The notes under the pieces are model-generated. The model was not told the origin of the DNA. It did not search any database and saw only the letters and a list, made by a program, of their open reading frames with translations. The position numbers were made by a program, and so were the translations under genes. From contig PGXB01000031.1 of assembly GCA_002838945.1 (NCBI GenBank), positions 1 to 64,000 on the forward strand: a stretch of 64,000 bases of DNA, read 5' to 3'. Positions 52,143 to 61,292 of the stretch are shown one piece after another (positions within the stretch are counted from its first letter, which is position 1; the number at the start of each line of letters is the position of its first letter). The stretch is from a candidate division Zixibacteria bacterium HGW-Zixibacteria-1 (GTDB lineage Bacteria; Zixibacteria; MSB-5A5; GN15; PGXB01).

Positions 52143-53144
52143 CTAATCGGTAAGTTTCACCTCGCGGAGATATTGCGCCGACTCCTCGGGTGAAATCGTG
52201 TTAATATATATACCCGAACCGATCTCAAATCCGGCGGCGGTGGTAATTTTGGGAATAATGACCATATACCAGTGCTGATGCCGGGTATCCTCGTCGCCGA
52301 CCGGGGCGGATCGAATTATATAATTATGATCAGGATTTTTCAGGCCGTGATACAATCGGGCCAGCACCTCACGCAGGACCCCCGCCAGCTCGATGATGAG
52401 GCTGTCATTTATAAGCATGTAACTGGCGCTGTGATACTTGGGATAGACGCGACATTCAAACGGGGAGCGGGCGGCATAGGGGCAAAAGGCCACAAAATAA
52501 TCGGTCTCGACAATTATTCGCTCGGCCTGCTTAAGCTCTTCTTTGACCATATCGCAGTAAACGCAATGGCCGGTCGTGTCATAATACTGGACCGCCTGTT
52601 CCATCGGGTAACGGACATGAGGCGGGACAATCGGGGTGGCTATTATCTGCGAGTGGGGATGGGCCAGTGAAGTCCCGGCCAGGGGGCCATGATTGCGAAA
52701 AATGGTGACGAGATTAACTTTTTGGTTTCTGCTGATCTCGATCTGGCGCTCGCGGTAGGCGCGCAGGATATGTTGAATATGATCGGATTCCATGGTGGCG
52801 ATGGTCGGGTTGTGAAGCGGGTGTTCCACGACCACCTCGGCAATACCAAAACCATGGGCCGACACGAAGTATCCTTCTCTGGTTCTATGTGTGTCCAGGT
52901 CGGGATCAAGCGCGGCAAATTTATTGGGGACAACCCGCACCAGCCATTTACCATCGACAGGGTAAACATATGACGGCTGCAGGGTCAAATCTTCATTGCC
53001 CTGACAAAAGGGGCATTTCGCTTCATAAGGGGCGGCTGACTCCCGGGCGGGCGCCGATTTTATAAAATCGGATGGGCGCTTTCCTCGCCCCGGCGAGAGA
53101 ATCACCCATTCCTTGGTGGCCATATTCTGTCGATATTCAGGCAT
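52143..53144 (-). CDS. galT: Galactose-1-phosphate uridylyltransferase
   Basis: 333 residues, HIT superfamily. The Leloir pathway enzyme that exchanges UMP between UDP-glucose and galactose-1-phosphate. Zn-binding CPFCQGNED (about 42) and CVYCDM (about 195), active-site HPHSQII (second His is the nucleophile) and NHGPLAGTSLAHPHS-like context. ATG at 53144, 28 bases after the predicted transcription start. galK and galE are not in the window. Confidence 0.92.
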   Translation of the reverse strand: MPEYRQNMATKEWVILSPGRGKRPSDFIKSAPARESAAPYEAKCPFCQGNEDLTLQPSYVYPVDGKWLVRVVPNKFAALDPDLDTHRTREGYFVSAHGFGIAEVVVEHPLHNPTIATMESDHIQHILRAYRERQIEISRNQKVNLVTIFRNHGPLAGTSLAHPHSQIIATPIVPPHVRYPMEQAVQYYDTTGHCVYCDMVKEELKQAERIIVETDYFVAFCPYAARSPFECRVYPKYHSASYMLINDSLIIELAGVLREVLARLYHGLKNPDHNYIIRSAPVGDEDTRHQHWYMVIIPKITTAAGFEIGSGIYINTISPEESAQYLREVKLTD

Positions 53145-53178
53145 ATTTTCCCGGAATCAGGTTTGATTAATATAGGAT

Positions 53179-53207
53179 ATTATAATCTTATAAAACAAGC
53201 CGGTCAA
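53179..53207 (-). promoter_or_regulatory. Promoter of the galT-ABC exporter operon
   Basis: Minus strand: -35 TTGACC (53202-53207), 17-base spacer, -10 TATAAT (53179-53184, perfect). It lies 35 bases before the galT ATG and is the best sigma-70-type match in the window. Confidence 0.75.
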
Positions 53208-53246
53208 GTCCGCTTTTATAAATGAATTTTGGCTTTTGGGCTGATT

Positions 53247-55253
53247 TTATTTTATGGGCGCGGCGCCTTGTTTCCCGCCGCCCCGGGAAAGAAGATTGGC
53301 CATCTGCATGTAAGAATTCAGCTGAAGGTCCATATAACCCGCAATATTCGGAAATGAATCGCGGATATTATGCCTCAGATACGGCTCGTCGGTCAGGTAG
53401 TAAAGCCTTTTGACACGATTTATCCAGTTCAAATAATACAGCGAGCCTTCAATCAACCCGGTTTTTTCCTCATCGGAAATAACGGCAAAACCGGGCTCAT
53501 TCCTGTTAAGGGCAAATTGATCGCGGCCCCAGGAATAAATTTCTGTCTTAATCCCAAGCAGACCGGCCAGGGAGGGAATAATATCCACCTGGCTGGCGGT
53601 TCGTCTTATAACCGTCTGGCTGTCGCCCAGCAGCGCCGGTGCATAGAAAAGAAGAGGAATATGGAAACGCTCCGGGACCAGAGGATGGATCGTTCTGTGA
53701 TGCTGGCTGTGGTCGGCGGTAAAGATGAAGATGGTACTGTCAAAAACCGGTTTCTGCCTTAATTTATTCATGAATTCCCCCAAGGCCCAATCCGAATAAT
53801 AACAGGCATTCAACATCCGGCTGTTTTCATGCTCTTCTCCGTACTTCATAAATCTGTCATCGGGAATCAGGTATGGTTCATGGTTACTCAGGGTCATGAC
53901 GGTCAGGTTGAACGGCCTTTTCGTGGAATCAATCCAGTTGATCAGACTGTCGAAGACAACGTGATCCGGGACACCCCATTTGCCGAGGGCATTTTTCGAA
54001 CCAAAATCACTTTCGCTGAAGAATTTGTCGTATCCCACTTCTTTCAGAAATCCGCGCATATTGTCGAATTCGATATCGCCGCCATAGGCAAAAACGGATT
54101 CATAGCCGAAGGGAGCCAGGATTTGGGCAATGCTTGTGAAGGGATTATCGGCGGCATAGCGTTGCATTATTGATCGCCCCGGAAGAGACGGGAAAGAACA
54201 AAGAATGGCGGTGATGCCGCGATTGGTCCTGACGCCGTTGGCATAGAAATCGGTAAACAAGATGCCATGGGTGCATAGTTTGTCGAATTCGGGTGTTATT
54301 CCGAGTGTCGAACCCAGAGCGCCGGTCTTGTCGGCGCCCCAGCTTTCCATGATAACAATGACAACATTGGGATGAAATCCGTATTTGTCGTTTGAGTCAA
54401 TAGTTTGTTTCAGATCGCAAAATGCTGCGGCACTATCGGTTTTTATATCCAGCATTTCGCGGACGGTCATGCAGGCCACGTCATTATCGTAAAACGACAA
54501 CCGGTTTTCTTCTTTTCCAAAGAGCGGTTTGCCGTCCTTTAACTCTTCATAAATCGAACGAGTCAGCGTAAAAACGCTGTTTAGAGACAGTTGACTGACG
54601 AATTCATTCTCGCTGAAGAAGGCAAGGCCCCAATCAAGTCCTGTCATTCCCAGGCGACCCCTGATTCCGAAAGTCATGATTACGGCAAGAAGGACATAAG
54701 AAACCGTCTTTGATTTCCATCCATGGTAATCGCCTGGCCATGAAAAAGATTTGAATAGTTTTTTTGTCAGAAGCATAAAAGAAACCGTGGCGGCGAACCA
54801 CAAGAGAATCAAATACCAGGCCCCTTCCGCGGTCGAAGCGGCGTACCACATTAGCCCCGGGTACTCGATATACTCCACCGCCCAGTAATTCAGCCGGCTG
54901 TTGAAAGTATCATAAAAGCGAATGTCGGCGCTCGAGGCGAAAAAGATAATTCCAAAGATAATCGAAAGACCCGTAACGAAAATGGTCCGGGTCCTTCTTT
55001 GTGCGAATTTTACGAAAGGCAACAGTGATATCAAAAACAGCGGCAGAATGATTATACATAATATGGAACTATCGAAGCGGAACCCGACCCAGAAAGAATG
55101 GAGCAACAGTGCGAGAGGGGTATTGTCAACCAGGGGCAGATGAGTCAGAAGAAAGAGCAGCCTGAACAAAGCGAAATAGATGACACCCATGAGATAGACG
55201 GCCAGCCAGACGACCGCCTTGTCGGGCAGGAATGACAATTTATTTCTAAGCAT
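53247..55253 (-). CDS. LtaS/MdoB-like membrane sulfatase-superfamily transferase
   Basis: 668 residues. Five N-terminal membrane helices (to about residue 220), then an extracytoplasmic alkaline-phosphatase-fold domain. First metal site VVIVIMESWGAD (Glu), nucleophile Thr in NGVRTNRGITAI, later FTADHSQHHRT (Asp, His). These are the LtaS/OpgB-type phosphoglycerol or phosphoethanolamine transferases. The acceptor is probably an envelope polymer or lipid; unknown in this lineage. ATG at 55253 is used; an in-frame TTG precedes it. Confidence 0.85.
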   Translation of the reverse strand: MLRNKLSFLPDKAVVWLAVYLMGVIYFALFRLLFLLTHLPLVDNTPLALLLHSFWVGFRFDSSILCIIILPLFLISLLPFVKFAQRRTRTIFVTGLSIIFGIIFFASSADIRFYDTFNSRLNYWAVEYIEYPGLMWYAASTAEGAWYLILLWFAATVSFMLLTKKLFKSFSWPGDYHGWKSKTVSYVLLAVIMTFGIRGRLGMTGLDWGLAFFSENEFVSQLSLNSVFTLTRSIYEELKDGKPLFGKEENRLSFYDNDVACMTVREMLDIKTDSAAAFCDLKQTIDSNDKYGFHPNVVIVIMESWGADKTGALGSTLGITPEFDKLCTHGILFTDFYANGVRTNRGITAILCSFPSLPGRSIMQRYAADNPFTSIAQILAPFGYESVFAYGGDIEFDNMRGFLKEVGYDKFFSESDFGSKNALGKWGVPDHVVFDSLINWIDSTKRPFNLTVMTLSNHEPYLIPDDRFMKYGEEHENSRMLNACYYSDWALGEFMNKLRQKPVFDSTIFIFTADHSQHHRTIHPLVPERFHIPLLFYAPALLGDSQTVIRRTASQVDIIPSLAGLLGIKTEIYSWGRDQFALNRNEPGFAVISDEEKTGLIEGSLYYLNWINRVKRLYYLTDEPYLRHNIRDSFPNIAGYMDLQLNSYMQMANLLSRGGGKQGAAPIK

Positions 55254-55309
55254 CAATTATTCTCGTCTCCAATCGTATTGCCGCCTTCACAAGATTAATA
55301 ATTAATGAA

Positions 55310-55331
55310 AAAAGCCGGCATGCGCCAGCTC
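55310..55331 (-). terminator. Terminator after the signal peptidase gene
   Basis: Minus strand: AGCtGGC-GCAT-GCCgGCT followed by six T's, one internal mismatch. About 40 bases past the stop at 55372. Confidence 0.7.
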
Positions 55332-55371
55332 TTATTCATAATTAAAACAATAAACGACGTTCGGGGCGGAA

Positions 55372-56478
55372 TTATTTGACAGCCATTCCGAGCCGGGACA
55401 GGTCCGAGCTCCAGTAAATCCGCATCGCCTTGCCGACAATCATATCTTTGGGAACGGCTCCCCAAAACCTGGAATCATAGGAATTGTCAAGATTATCCCC
55501 CATCACGAAATAAGATTCAGAGGGCACCTGGTAGGGCCCGAAATTATCCCGGGTGTTGGCCATTTCCTCGGTGCGGGGGATGATATTATCACTTATATGT
55601 TTTGAAGTCGAGGGCAGGGCGGCCTCGACATCGTTGACAAACAGCACCTTGTCTCTGTATTCCACTATGTCGCCCGGAACGGCGATACATCGATCGACAT
55701 GCATGGTCGTGCTATCGACCGGCCAAATGAAGACTATTACATCATTGGGGGCGGGACCTTCCGTGTTATAGATACCATAATCGGCCAGAATATAATCGCC
55801 CGGGATGAGGGCGTTTTCCATGCTTGATGTGGGGATGACGAAGGCTTTGTAGTTCCGGAAGACGGGGAAAGCATAGGATGATATGAACAGGCAGACGAGG
55901 AAGATGCCCAGATAGACATAGGACTGATTGTACCAGCCGGGAGTAAATTTCCCGGATGTCCGTTTCGCGGCGCCGTGGGCAAGTTTAATGACAATGATAT
56001 AATATGCCAGGATTAATATGACAGCCGCCAGAAAATTCAATGGATGGGAATTAACATATATTAGAATTGCCGCGGCGATATTGCCGAAAATAAGAGCGCC
56101 GACAAAGAAAATGGCGGCCGCGATCGGCTTGCCGCAATATAGGTGACCAAGGCCGGGCATAAATAATGTGAGCAATGCCGCCAGCCATCCTTTGCGCTTA
56201 TGCCAACGGGGTGTAAAACTGTCGGTGACCGCCCGGGCGGTTTTTACGGCATGTACAATGGCAAAAATAAAATAGGCCGGGACAATAATAGCGGTAACAA
56301 GGAAATTCAGTGGGCGAGAATTCCAATACATCAGGATTGCGGAAGCAATATAGCCGACAGTAATGGCACCGACAAAAAAACCAGCCGCCTCAATTGGCTT
56401 TCCGCAATACAGATGACCGAGCCCCGGCATAAGCAATGTCAACAATGCCGCCAGCCATCCTTTGCGCGGTTTAGTCAT
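55372..56478 (-). CDS. lepB: Signal peptidase I with duplicated membrane domain and altered active site
   Basis: 368 residues. The N-terminal part is duplicated: residues about 6-95 and 96-184 both begin KGWLAALLTL.MPGLGHLYC and repeat over ~90 residues, each with two to three membrane helices. The catalytic domain follows. Ser219 sits in PTSSMENALIPGD, and GDNLDNSYDSRFWG is box E. In box D, where signal peptidases have Lys-Arg, this protein has Val-Asp262-Arg (HVDRCIAVPGD). The general-base Lys is therefore not at its usual place, so activity is doubtful unless another residue replaces it. Ends the sigma-factor operon, 34 bases after ybjQ. Confidence 0.85.
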   Translation of the reverse strand: MTKPRKGWLAALLTLLMPGLGHLYCGKPIEAAGFFVGAITVGYIASAILMYWNSRPLNFLVTAIIVPAYFIFAIVHAVKTARAVTDSFTPRWHKRKGWLAALLTLFMPGLGHLYCGKPIAAAIFFVGALIFGNIAAAILIYVNSHPLNFLAAVILILAYYIIVIKLAHGAAKRTSGKFTPGWYNQSYVYLGIFLVCLFISSYAFPVFRNYKAFVIPTSSMENALIPGDYILADYGIYNTEGPAPNDVIVFIWPVDSTTMHVDRCIAVPGDIVEYRDKVLFVNDVEAALPSTSKHISDNIIPRTEEMANTRDNFGPYQVPSESYFVMGDNLDNSYDSRFWGAVPKDMIVGKAMRIYWSSDLSRLGMAVK

Positions 56479-56512
56479 GTTTATTCCCTTTATTTAATAG
56501 ATAAAATATTTT

Positions 56513-56836
56513 TCAACTGTCGTTTTCGACAACGACGGCGGTCCCATACGCCAGAAGTTCTGCCGCTCCTCTCATTATCTCCGATGTCGAGAATCGTATA
56601 TTCACGACGGCATTTGCTCCCAGTTTGGCGGCCTCTTCGACCATCCTGTCAAGAGACTGTTCTCTGGTTTCCGCAAGCATTTTGGTATATTCCACGACTT
56701 CGCCGCCGATAATCGTGCGGAACGATGCCTTGATATCCTGTCCGACATGCCTCGCCCTGATGGTGTTGCCTCTGACCAGACCGAGCATCTTGACAATTTT
56801 CATTCCCGGTATTGTTTCGGTATTAACTATTATCAT
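56513..56836 (-). CDS. YbjQ/UPF0145 family protein
   Basis: 107 residues, full length for this family: IVNTETIPGMKIVKMLGLVRG, a central ARHVGQDIKA..R.IIGGE, and LGANAVVNIRF. It forms oligomers; the role is uncertain (heavy-metal binding has been suggested). Its start overlaps the end of the anti-sigma remnant by 4 bases (56833-56836), so they were one operon. Confidence 0.9.
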   Translation of the reverse strand: MIIVNTETIPGMKIVKMLGLVRGNTIRARHVGQDIKASFRTIIGGEVVEYTKMLAETREQSLDRMVEEAAKLGANAVVNIRFSTSEIMRGAAELLAYGTAVVVENDS

Positions 56837-56990
56837 CTTTGAATCTCCTTATAACGGTCGCGTCGATAAGCAAATATCCGTTCCCGAGTGATTGAAACCA
56901 AGAGAAAAATTGATCCCAGGATTAGAACTCCGATTCCGACTCTGAGAATCAAAGGCTCCGCCTGATTCAGAAAGAAATTAAAGGATCCAT
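56833..56990 (-). pseudogene. Membrane part of the anti-sigma factor (out of frame)
   Basis: Reading from about 56990 in the second frame gives FFLNQAEPLILRVGIGVLIL followed by SIFLLVSITRERIFAYRRDR, a membrane helix and the RER-x-F-x-x-x-x-DRY-KE tail common in zf-HC2 anti-sigma proteins of this sort. It belongs to the truncated gene at 56978-57232. The frame is open up to 57063, but only by reading across the zinc-finger gene's end. Confidence 0.7.
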
Positions 56991-57232
56991 CCGATTCCCA
57001 GCTCCAGCCTGCGATAGGTCCCGCGCCAGTAATTTTCCCAGACATGTTCCGGAATATCCGCATATTTCATGGCCCCGGTCACCTCCTTAAGTTGTTGAAA
57101 CACCTGCACTTTTTTTTGGCATTCAGGGCAGAATTTAAGATGCCTTTCGAATTCGGTCTTCTCCTCGGGGGTTAATTCCCCGTCGGTAAAGCCTGACAAC
57201 ATTATACTGAATTTTTCTTCATGCAAGTTCAT
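56978..57232 (-). CDS. zf-HC2 anti-sigma factor (truncated by out-of-frame break)
   Basis: 84 residues. Zinc-binding anti-sigma domain with HxxxCxxC: FERHLKFCPECQKKV at about 29-43, preceded by SGFTDGELTPEEK. After YWRGTYRRLELGIGWIL the frame stops; in related proteins a membrane helix follows. The next recognisable part is in another frame (56833-56990), and roughly 20-25 residues, including most of the first helix, appear to be missing. It may release the sigma factor permanently. Overlaps the sigma gene by 14 bases. Confidence 0.75.
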   Translation of the reverse strand: MNLHEEKFSIMLSGFTDGELTPEEKTEFERHLKFCPECQKKVQVFQQLKEVTGAMKYADIPEHVWENYWRGTYRRLELGIGWIL

Positions 57233-57776
57233 GACATAATTTCGCCAATTTTTTGCGCGCGTAATACAGGCGCGACATTACTGTTCCTTTCGGGATATTC
57301 AGCAGTCTGGAAATTTCGTCATATGGCATATCCCGAAAGTGTTTCAACATAATTATCTCCCTGTCTTCGAAAGAGAGTTGCGCGAGCGCCTTTTGCAGTA
57401 TTTGTGCTTGTTCCTTAAGTATCATTTTTGTCTCAGGGTTGGATTCATCCACCAGCAGGAAATCATTTTCTTCCAAATCAACGGCTTTTGAATCCCGTTT
57501 TTCGCGGCGCTGAAGATCATCCTTGCAAAGATTGGCGACAATTGAGTAAAACCAAGGGAAAAACTTCTGGTCCCGTTCAAACTTTCGGGCGGACTTAAAG
57601 ACTCTTATAAATGCTTCCTGCGATATGTCCAGAGCCTCATCCCGATTGCCGACCATTCCCAGCGCCAGATAATATGCCTTTCGCTTATATCTTTCCACAA
57701 GCGCTCTCATTGCGGATTTATCACCCTCTGCGATTTCCGCAATCAAAATATTATCTTCTACTTGCGCGACACTCAA
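57219..57776 (-). CDS. ECF-type RNA polymerase sigma factor
   Basis: 185 residues, sigma-70 family, RpoE-like. Region 2 at about 20-90 (DEALDISQEAFIRVFKSA, WFYSIVANLCKDDLQRR) binds the -10; region 4 at about 130-180 (DREIIMLKHFRDMPYDEISR, GTVMSRLYYARKKL) binds the -35. The start appears to be TTG at 57776 with AGG about 9 bases upstream. Overlaps the anti-sigma gene, the typical pairing. Its regulon is unknown. Confidence 0.9.
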   Translation of the reverse strand: MSVAQVEDNILIAEIAEGDKSAMRALVERYKRKAYYLALGMVGNRDEALDISQEAFIRVFKSARKFERDQKFFPWFYSIVANLCKDDLQRREKRDSKAVDLEENDFLLVDESNPETKMILKEQAQILQKALAQLSFEDREIIMLKHFRDMPYDEISRLLNIPKGTVMSRLYYARKKLAKLCHELA

Positions 57777-57861
57777 TTGGTATACCTGTCCGAGGCTGAT
57801 TTATTCAATGAAAAATGCCATATAATCGGCTAACATCAGGAATACAATAGAATTAGTCAAG

Positions 57862-59538
57862 TTAAACATTGGCATTTTCGGGAAGGCTGAGCATTCGCTC
57901 AATTTCCTTTTTCCTGTCGGCCGAGCCTAAGTGTTTGACGGCCACTATATTTCTTTTGGACCGGTCGGACGATTCGACTTTTTCCACAGCATAATGATCA
58001 TCGCTCAGGGAGGCTATCTGATGCAAATGCGTAATTACCAGCAATTGTGATGATTTCGCCAGATCGGCCAACCTTGAGGCCACCATCGCCGCAGTCCGGC
58101 CGCCGATACCGGCATCGATTTCATCGAAAACCAGCAGCATTTTGTATTTTCCTGATTTTTGCTTATCGGCCGCCTTGAGCGCCAGCATAATCCGCGATAT
58201 TTCGCCGCCGGAAGCTGTTCTGGCCAAAGGCTTTAACGGTTCACCGGGATTGGCCGACACCAGGAAACGACCGGTCTCAAAGCCTTCGGGAAATGGTCGA
58301 ATTCTCTTTCCCTCGAATTCCAATCCGACGGGATCGGACTCATAAATAAATTCAAAGTCGAATTTGGCCGAATTAATTCCGACCTGGTTAAGCTCTTTCT
58401 CGACCACCCGAGATAATTTTTGCGAGGCTTTTCGTCTTATAGCAGAGATTTCCAGGGCCGTTTCGGTGTAGCGTAAACGCAGTTTTTTTTCGTCGGCGCG
58501 AAGGATTTTCAACTGCTCCTCAACATCAATTCTGCGGCCAAGCTGGAAATTGATCTGCCTCAGTGTTTCCAGAATAGCTTCTTCGGAGCCGCCGTATTTT
58601 TTCTTGAGTCGATAGATTTCATCAAGCCGGAGATTGATCTGCTCCAGCCGATCAGGGTCGTCCGGAATGGATGACAGATAAGCTTCGATGCGAGTGCGCA
58701 ATTCTTCAAGATTAATTATGGCGCTCTCCATCAATTCGGTTTCCGGCTCAAGTTTTTTATCGATTGCGGCCATATCGGATAATTCTTTGCGGCAGGTGCC
58801 GAGAATATTCAGGGCGGCGTTTTCATCCTGATCGAGAATGCGCAGGATAAGCGAGGCTTTTTCGCCCAGGAGCCGGGCCGAGTCCAGTATTTTTCGCTCG
58901 GCCAGGAGTTCTTCCTCCTCGCCAATATTGATTCCGGCCTTTTCAATTTCATCTTTCTGAAAGAGCAGCAGTTCCCGTTCTTTTTTTTCGGTTTCCTTGC
59001 GTGACTCCAGACGCTTCAACTGCTGGGCGCTGTTTTGCCAGTCATGGAATACCTGTCGCAACTCATCGACCTTATCGCTCAATCCCGCAAAACGATCAAG
59101 AAAACCCAGGTGATTTTTTTCGTCGAGCAGTTGCTGATGCGAATGCTGGCCGAACAGTTCCGCCATGGGACGGGTAATATCGCGTAATTGCGTCAGGGTT
59201 ACGAGTTGCCCGTTGATGAGACTTTTAGAAGGTTTGTTGAGGACGATTTCCCGCCGCATCGAAATCGTTTTTCGATTATGCTCTATCTCGGCCTGATCGA
59301 GTATTTTGATAATATCATCATTGTCCCCGATATTGAAATCCGCCTCGATAACGGCCAGTCCGGTACCGGAGCGGATGTCGGTTTGATCCGCTTTTTCACC
59401 GAGAAGCCGGGCGATAGCGCCCACGATAATCGACTTGCCGGCGCCTGTCTCGCCGGTCAGAACATTCATACCCTCCCCGAATTCGATATCGAGCCGGCTG
59501 ACCAGGGCGAAATTTTCTATATGGAGGTGTTTCAGCAT
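57862..59538 (-). CDS. recN: DNA repair protein RecN
   Basis: 558 residues, SMC-like ATPase acting in double-strand-break repair. Walker A LTGETGAGKSIIVGAI at about 30-45, long coiled coils (about 155-360) and the C-terminal ASGGEISRIMLAL signature with FDEIDAGIGG Walker B. ATG 3 bases after the primase stop. In the mutS2-dnaG-recN operon, all genome-maintenance genes. Confidence 0.94.
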   Translation of the reverse strand: MLKHLHIENFALVSRLDIEFGEGMNVLTGETGAGKSIIVGAIARLLGEKADQTDIRSGTGLAVIEADFNIGDNDDIIKILDQAEIEHNRKTISMRREIVLNKPSKSLINGQLVTLTQLRDITRPMAELFGQHSHQQLLDEKNHLGFLDRFAGLSDKVDELRQVFHDWQNSAQQLKRLESRKETEKKERELLLFQKDEIEKAGINIGEEEELLAERKILDSARLLGEKASLILRILDQDENAALNILGTCRKELSDMAAIDKKLEPETELMESAIINLEELRTRIEAYLSSIPDDPDRLEQINLRLDEIYRLKKKYGGSEEAILETLRQINFQLGRRIDVEEQLKILRADEKKLRLRYTETALEISAIRRKASQKLSRVVEKELNQVGINSAKFDFEFIYESDPVGLEFEGKRIRPFPEGFETGRFLVSANPGEPLKPLARTASGGEISRIMLALKAADKQKSGKYKMLLVFDEIDAGIGGRTAAMVASRLADLAKSSQLLVITHLHQIASLSDDHYAVEKVESSDRSKRNIVAVKHLGSADRKKEIERMLSLPENANV

Positions 59539-59540
59539 TT

Positions 59541-61292
59541 CTACTCTTTGCGCCTTTTAATCAGGCCGGCGATTTCCTCGGCCAGTTTCCCGGCAGTTTC
59601 ATGGTCGCCTTTATCTTCAGCGACTTTAAGTTCCACCTTCAATTTGTCGATAACCCGTTCCCTTCGGTACGAAAGTATTTTCTCGACATAATCTTTTATC
59701 ATGGGGCGGGCGCGGTCTTTTTCCCAGTCGATTTCGGCCAGCAAAGTCATTTCGGAGACAAGCGAATCATCATCAAGAAAGTTGATAATACTCCCGGCCG
59801 ACAGGGAGCCATGCTCCTTCAATATCACGAGCATCCGGGAATAAAGCCCGGCATAGGCTTCGGTGTGAAAATCCTCCGGCATCAGCCGGTCGCTGACATC
59901 TTCCATGTATTCGGGATAATTCGTAATAAGCGACAGCAGGTCCCGCTCGATATCGGCGACTTTCTTGGGGGGTCTGACTCCGGCGTATCCTTTTCTGGGG
60001 ACCATATCGATTTTCAAAAGATTGTTAAACGTCCGAACATCGGTTTGCAGCATTTCGGCGGCTTCGGCGATAAAAAGCTGTCTTCGGGTGGTATCGCCGA
60101 TACGGCCGGCCAACTCGGCCAGTTCCTTGATCAGTTTTTCCCTGGCAATGATTCCCTGTTTTTTTAGATCGATATTTTTTACACGGAACTCCAGATAACG
60201 CATAGCATTCTCTTTTAATTTATCGATACCGGCGGCGCCTTCCCTGACAGCCACCGAATCCGGGTCATCGCCTTCGGGCGGAATCATCACCAACACCTCG
60301 AGGCCGGCGTCGTAGAGAGCATCGACCGAGCGCAGGGCCGCGGTCTGACCGGCCGAGTCGGCATCGAAGAATAAATAGGCCATATCGGTAAAGCGCGCCA
60401 GAAGCCGTGCCTGCTGGGCGGTGAAAGCGGTTCCCGACGAAGCCACCACATTTTTGATTCCGGCCTGGTACAGCGAGATCAGATCGAAATAACCTTCGAC
60501 AATGATAACCTCATTTTTTTCGCGGATAAGCTGGCGGCTGAAATTGAGACCATAGAGGACATTGCTTTTGGAATAGAGCATTGTTTCCGGCGAGTTGACA
60601 TATTTGGCCGGTTCCCCTTTTTTAAGGGTGCGCCCGCCAAAGGCAATCGGTTTGCCGCTGAGGTTGAATATGGGAATCATCAATCGCTGTCGAAATCGGT
60701 CAAAGTACTTATCATGCTTTTCGGAATGAATTATCAATCCCGCCTTGACCAGTTCATTCGGAAAAAGCTCCTTTTTCAAGGCAAAATTCAAAAAGCCGTC
60801 CCATTCCTCGCCGGCCAGGCCAAGCTGGAACAACGCGATCGATTCATCGGTCAGGCGGCGGTTATCCTTGAGGTACTTCGTAATCTGGTTCGTGTATTTC
60901 GGGGCGGTCAACATCGATTTGAAATAATTAAGCGCCAACAGGTGGGCATAGTACAACCGATCCAGTTCCTCTTTAGCGGAGCTGTCGATTTTTCTTTCGG
61001 GTATGGTAATGCCCGCTTTTTGAGCCAGGAGCTTGACCGCCTCGACGAAACTCATGTTTTCATGTTCCATGAGAAAAGTGAAAACATTCCCGCCTTTGCC
61101 GCAGCCGAAACAGTGATAAATCTGTTTATCGGCGGAAACTGAAAACGAGGGTGTCTTTTCGGTGTGAAAGGGGCAGAGGGCCAGGAAATTCCGCCCTCTT
61201 TTTTTCAGGCGGACGTACTGCCCGATGATGTCAACGATGTCGCTGGTCTGTCGGACCTGCTCGATGATATTTTCCGGGATGGTTCCAGCCAT
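59541..61292 (-). CDS. dnaG: DNA primase
   Basis: 583 residues. Makes RNA primers at the replication fork. Zinc-finger CPFHTEKTPSF ... HCFGCG at about 41-65, N-terminal primase core, then TOPRIM with IIVEGYFDLISL and FFDADSAGQTAA. The C-terminal helicase-binding part is present. ATG overlaps the mutS2 stop (TAATG). Confidence 0.96.
   Translation of the reverse strand: MAGTIPENIIEQVRQTSDIVDIIGQYVRLKKRGRNFLALCPFHTEKTPSFSVSADKQIYHCFGCGKGGNVFTFLMEHENMSFVEAVKLLAQKAGITIPERKIDSSAKEELDRLYYAHLLALNYFKSMLTAPKYTNQITKYLKDNRRLTDESIALFQLGLAGEEWDGFLNFALKKELFPNELVKAGLIIHSEKHDKYFDRFRQRLMIPIFNLSGKPIAFGGRTLKKGEPAKYVNSPETMLYSKSNVLYGLNFSRQLIREKNEVIIVEGYFDLISLYQAGIKNVVASSGTAFTAQQARLLARFTDMAYLFFDADSAGQTAALRSVDALYDAGLEVLVMIPPEGDDPDSVAVREGAAGIDKLKENAMRYLEFRVKNIDLKKQGIIAREKLIKELAELAGRIGDTTRRQLFIAEAAEMLQTDVRTFNNLLKIDMVPRKGYAGVRPPKKVADIERDLLSLITNYPEYMEDVSDRLMPEDFHTEAYAGLYSRMLVILKEHGSLSAGSIINFLDDDSLVSEMTLLAEIDWEKDRARPMIKDYVEKILSYRRERVIDKLKVELKVAEDKGDHETAGKLAEEIAGLIKRRKE

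Noticed and set aside
53247-55253. Arylsulfatase
   Set aside because: The Cys/Ser-x-Pro-x-Arg formylglycine motif of sulfatases is missing; the five N-terminal membrane helices and the Thr nucleophile segment fit LtaS/MdoB-type transferases.
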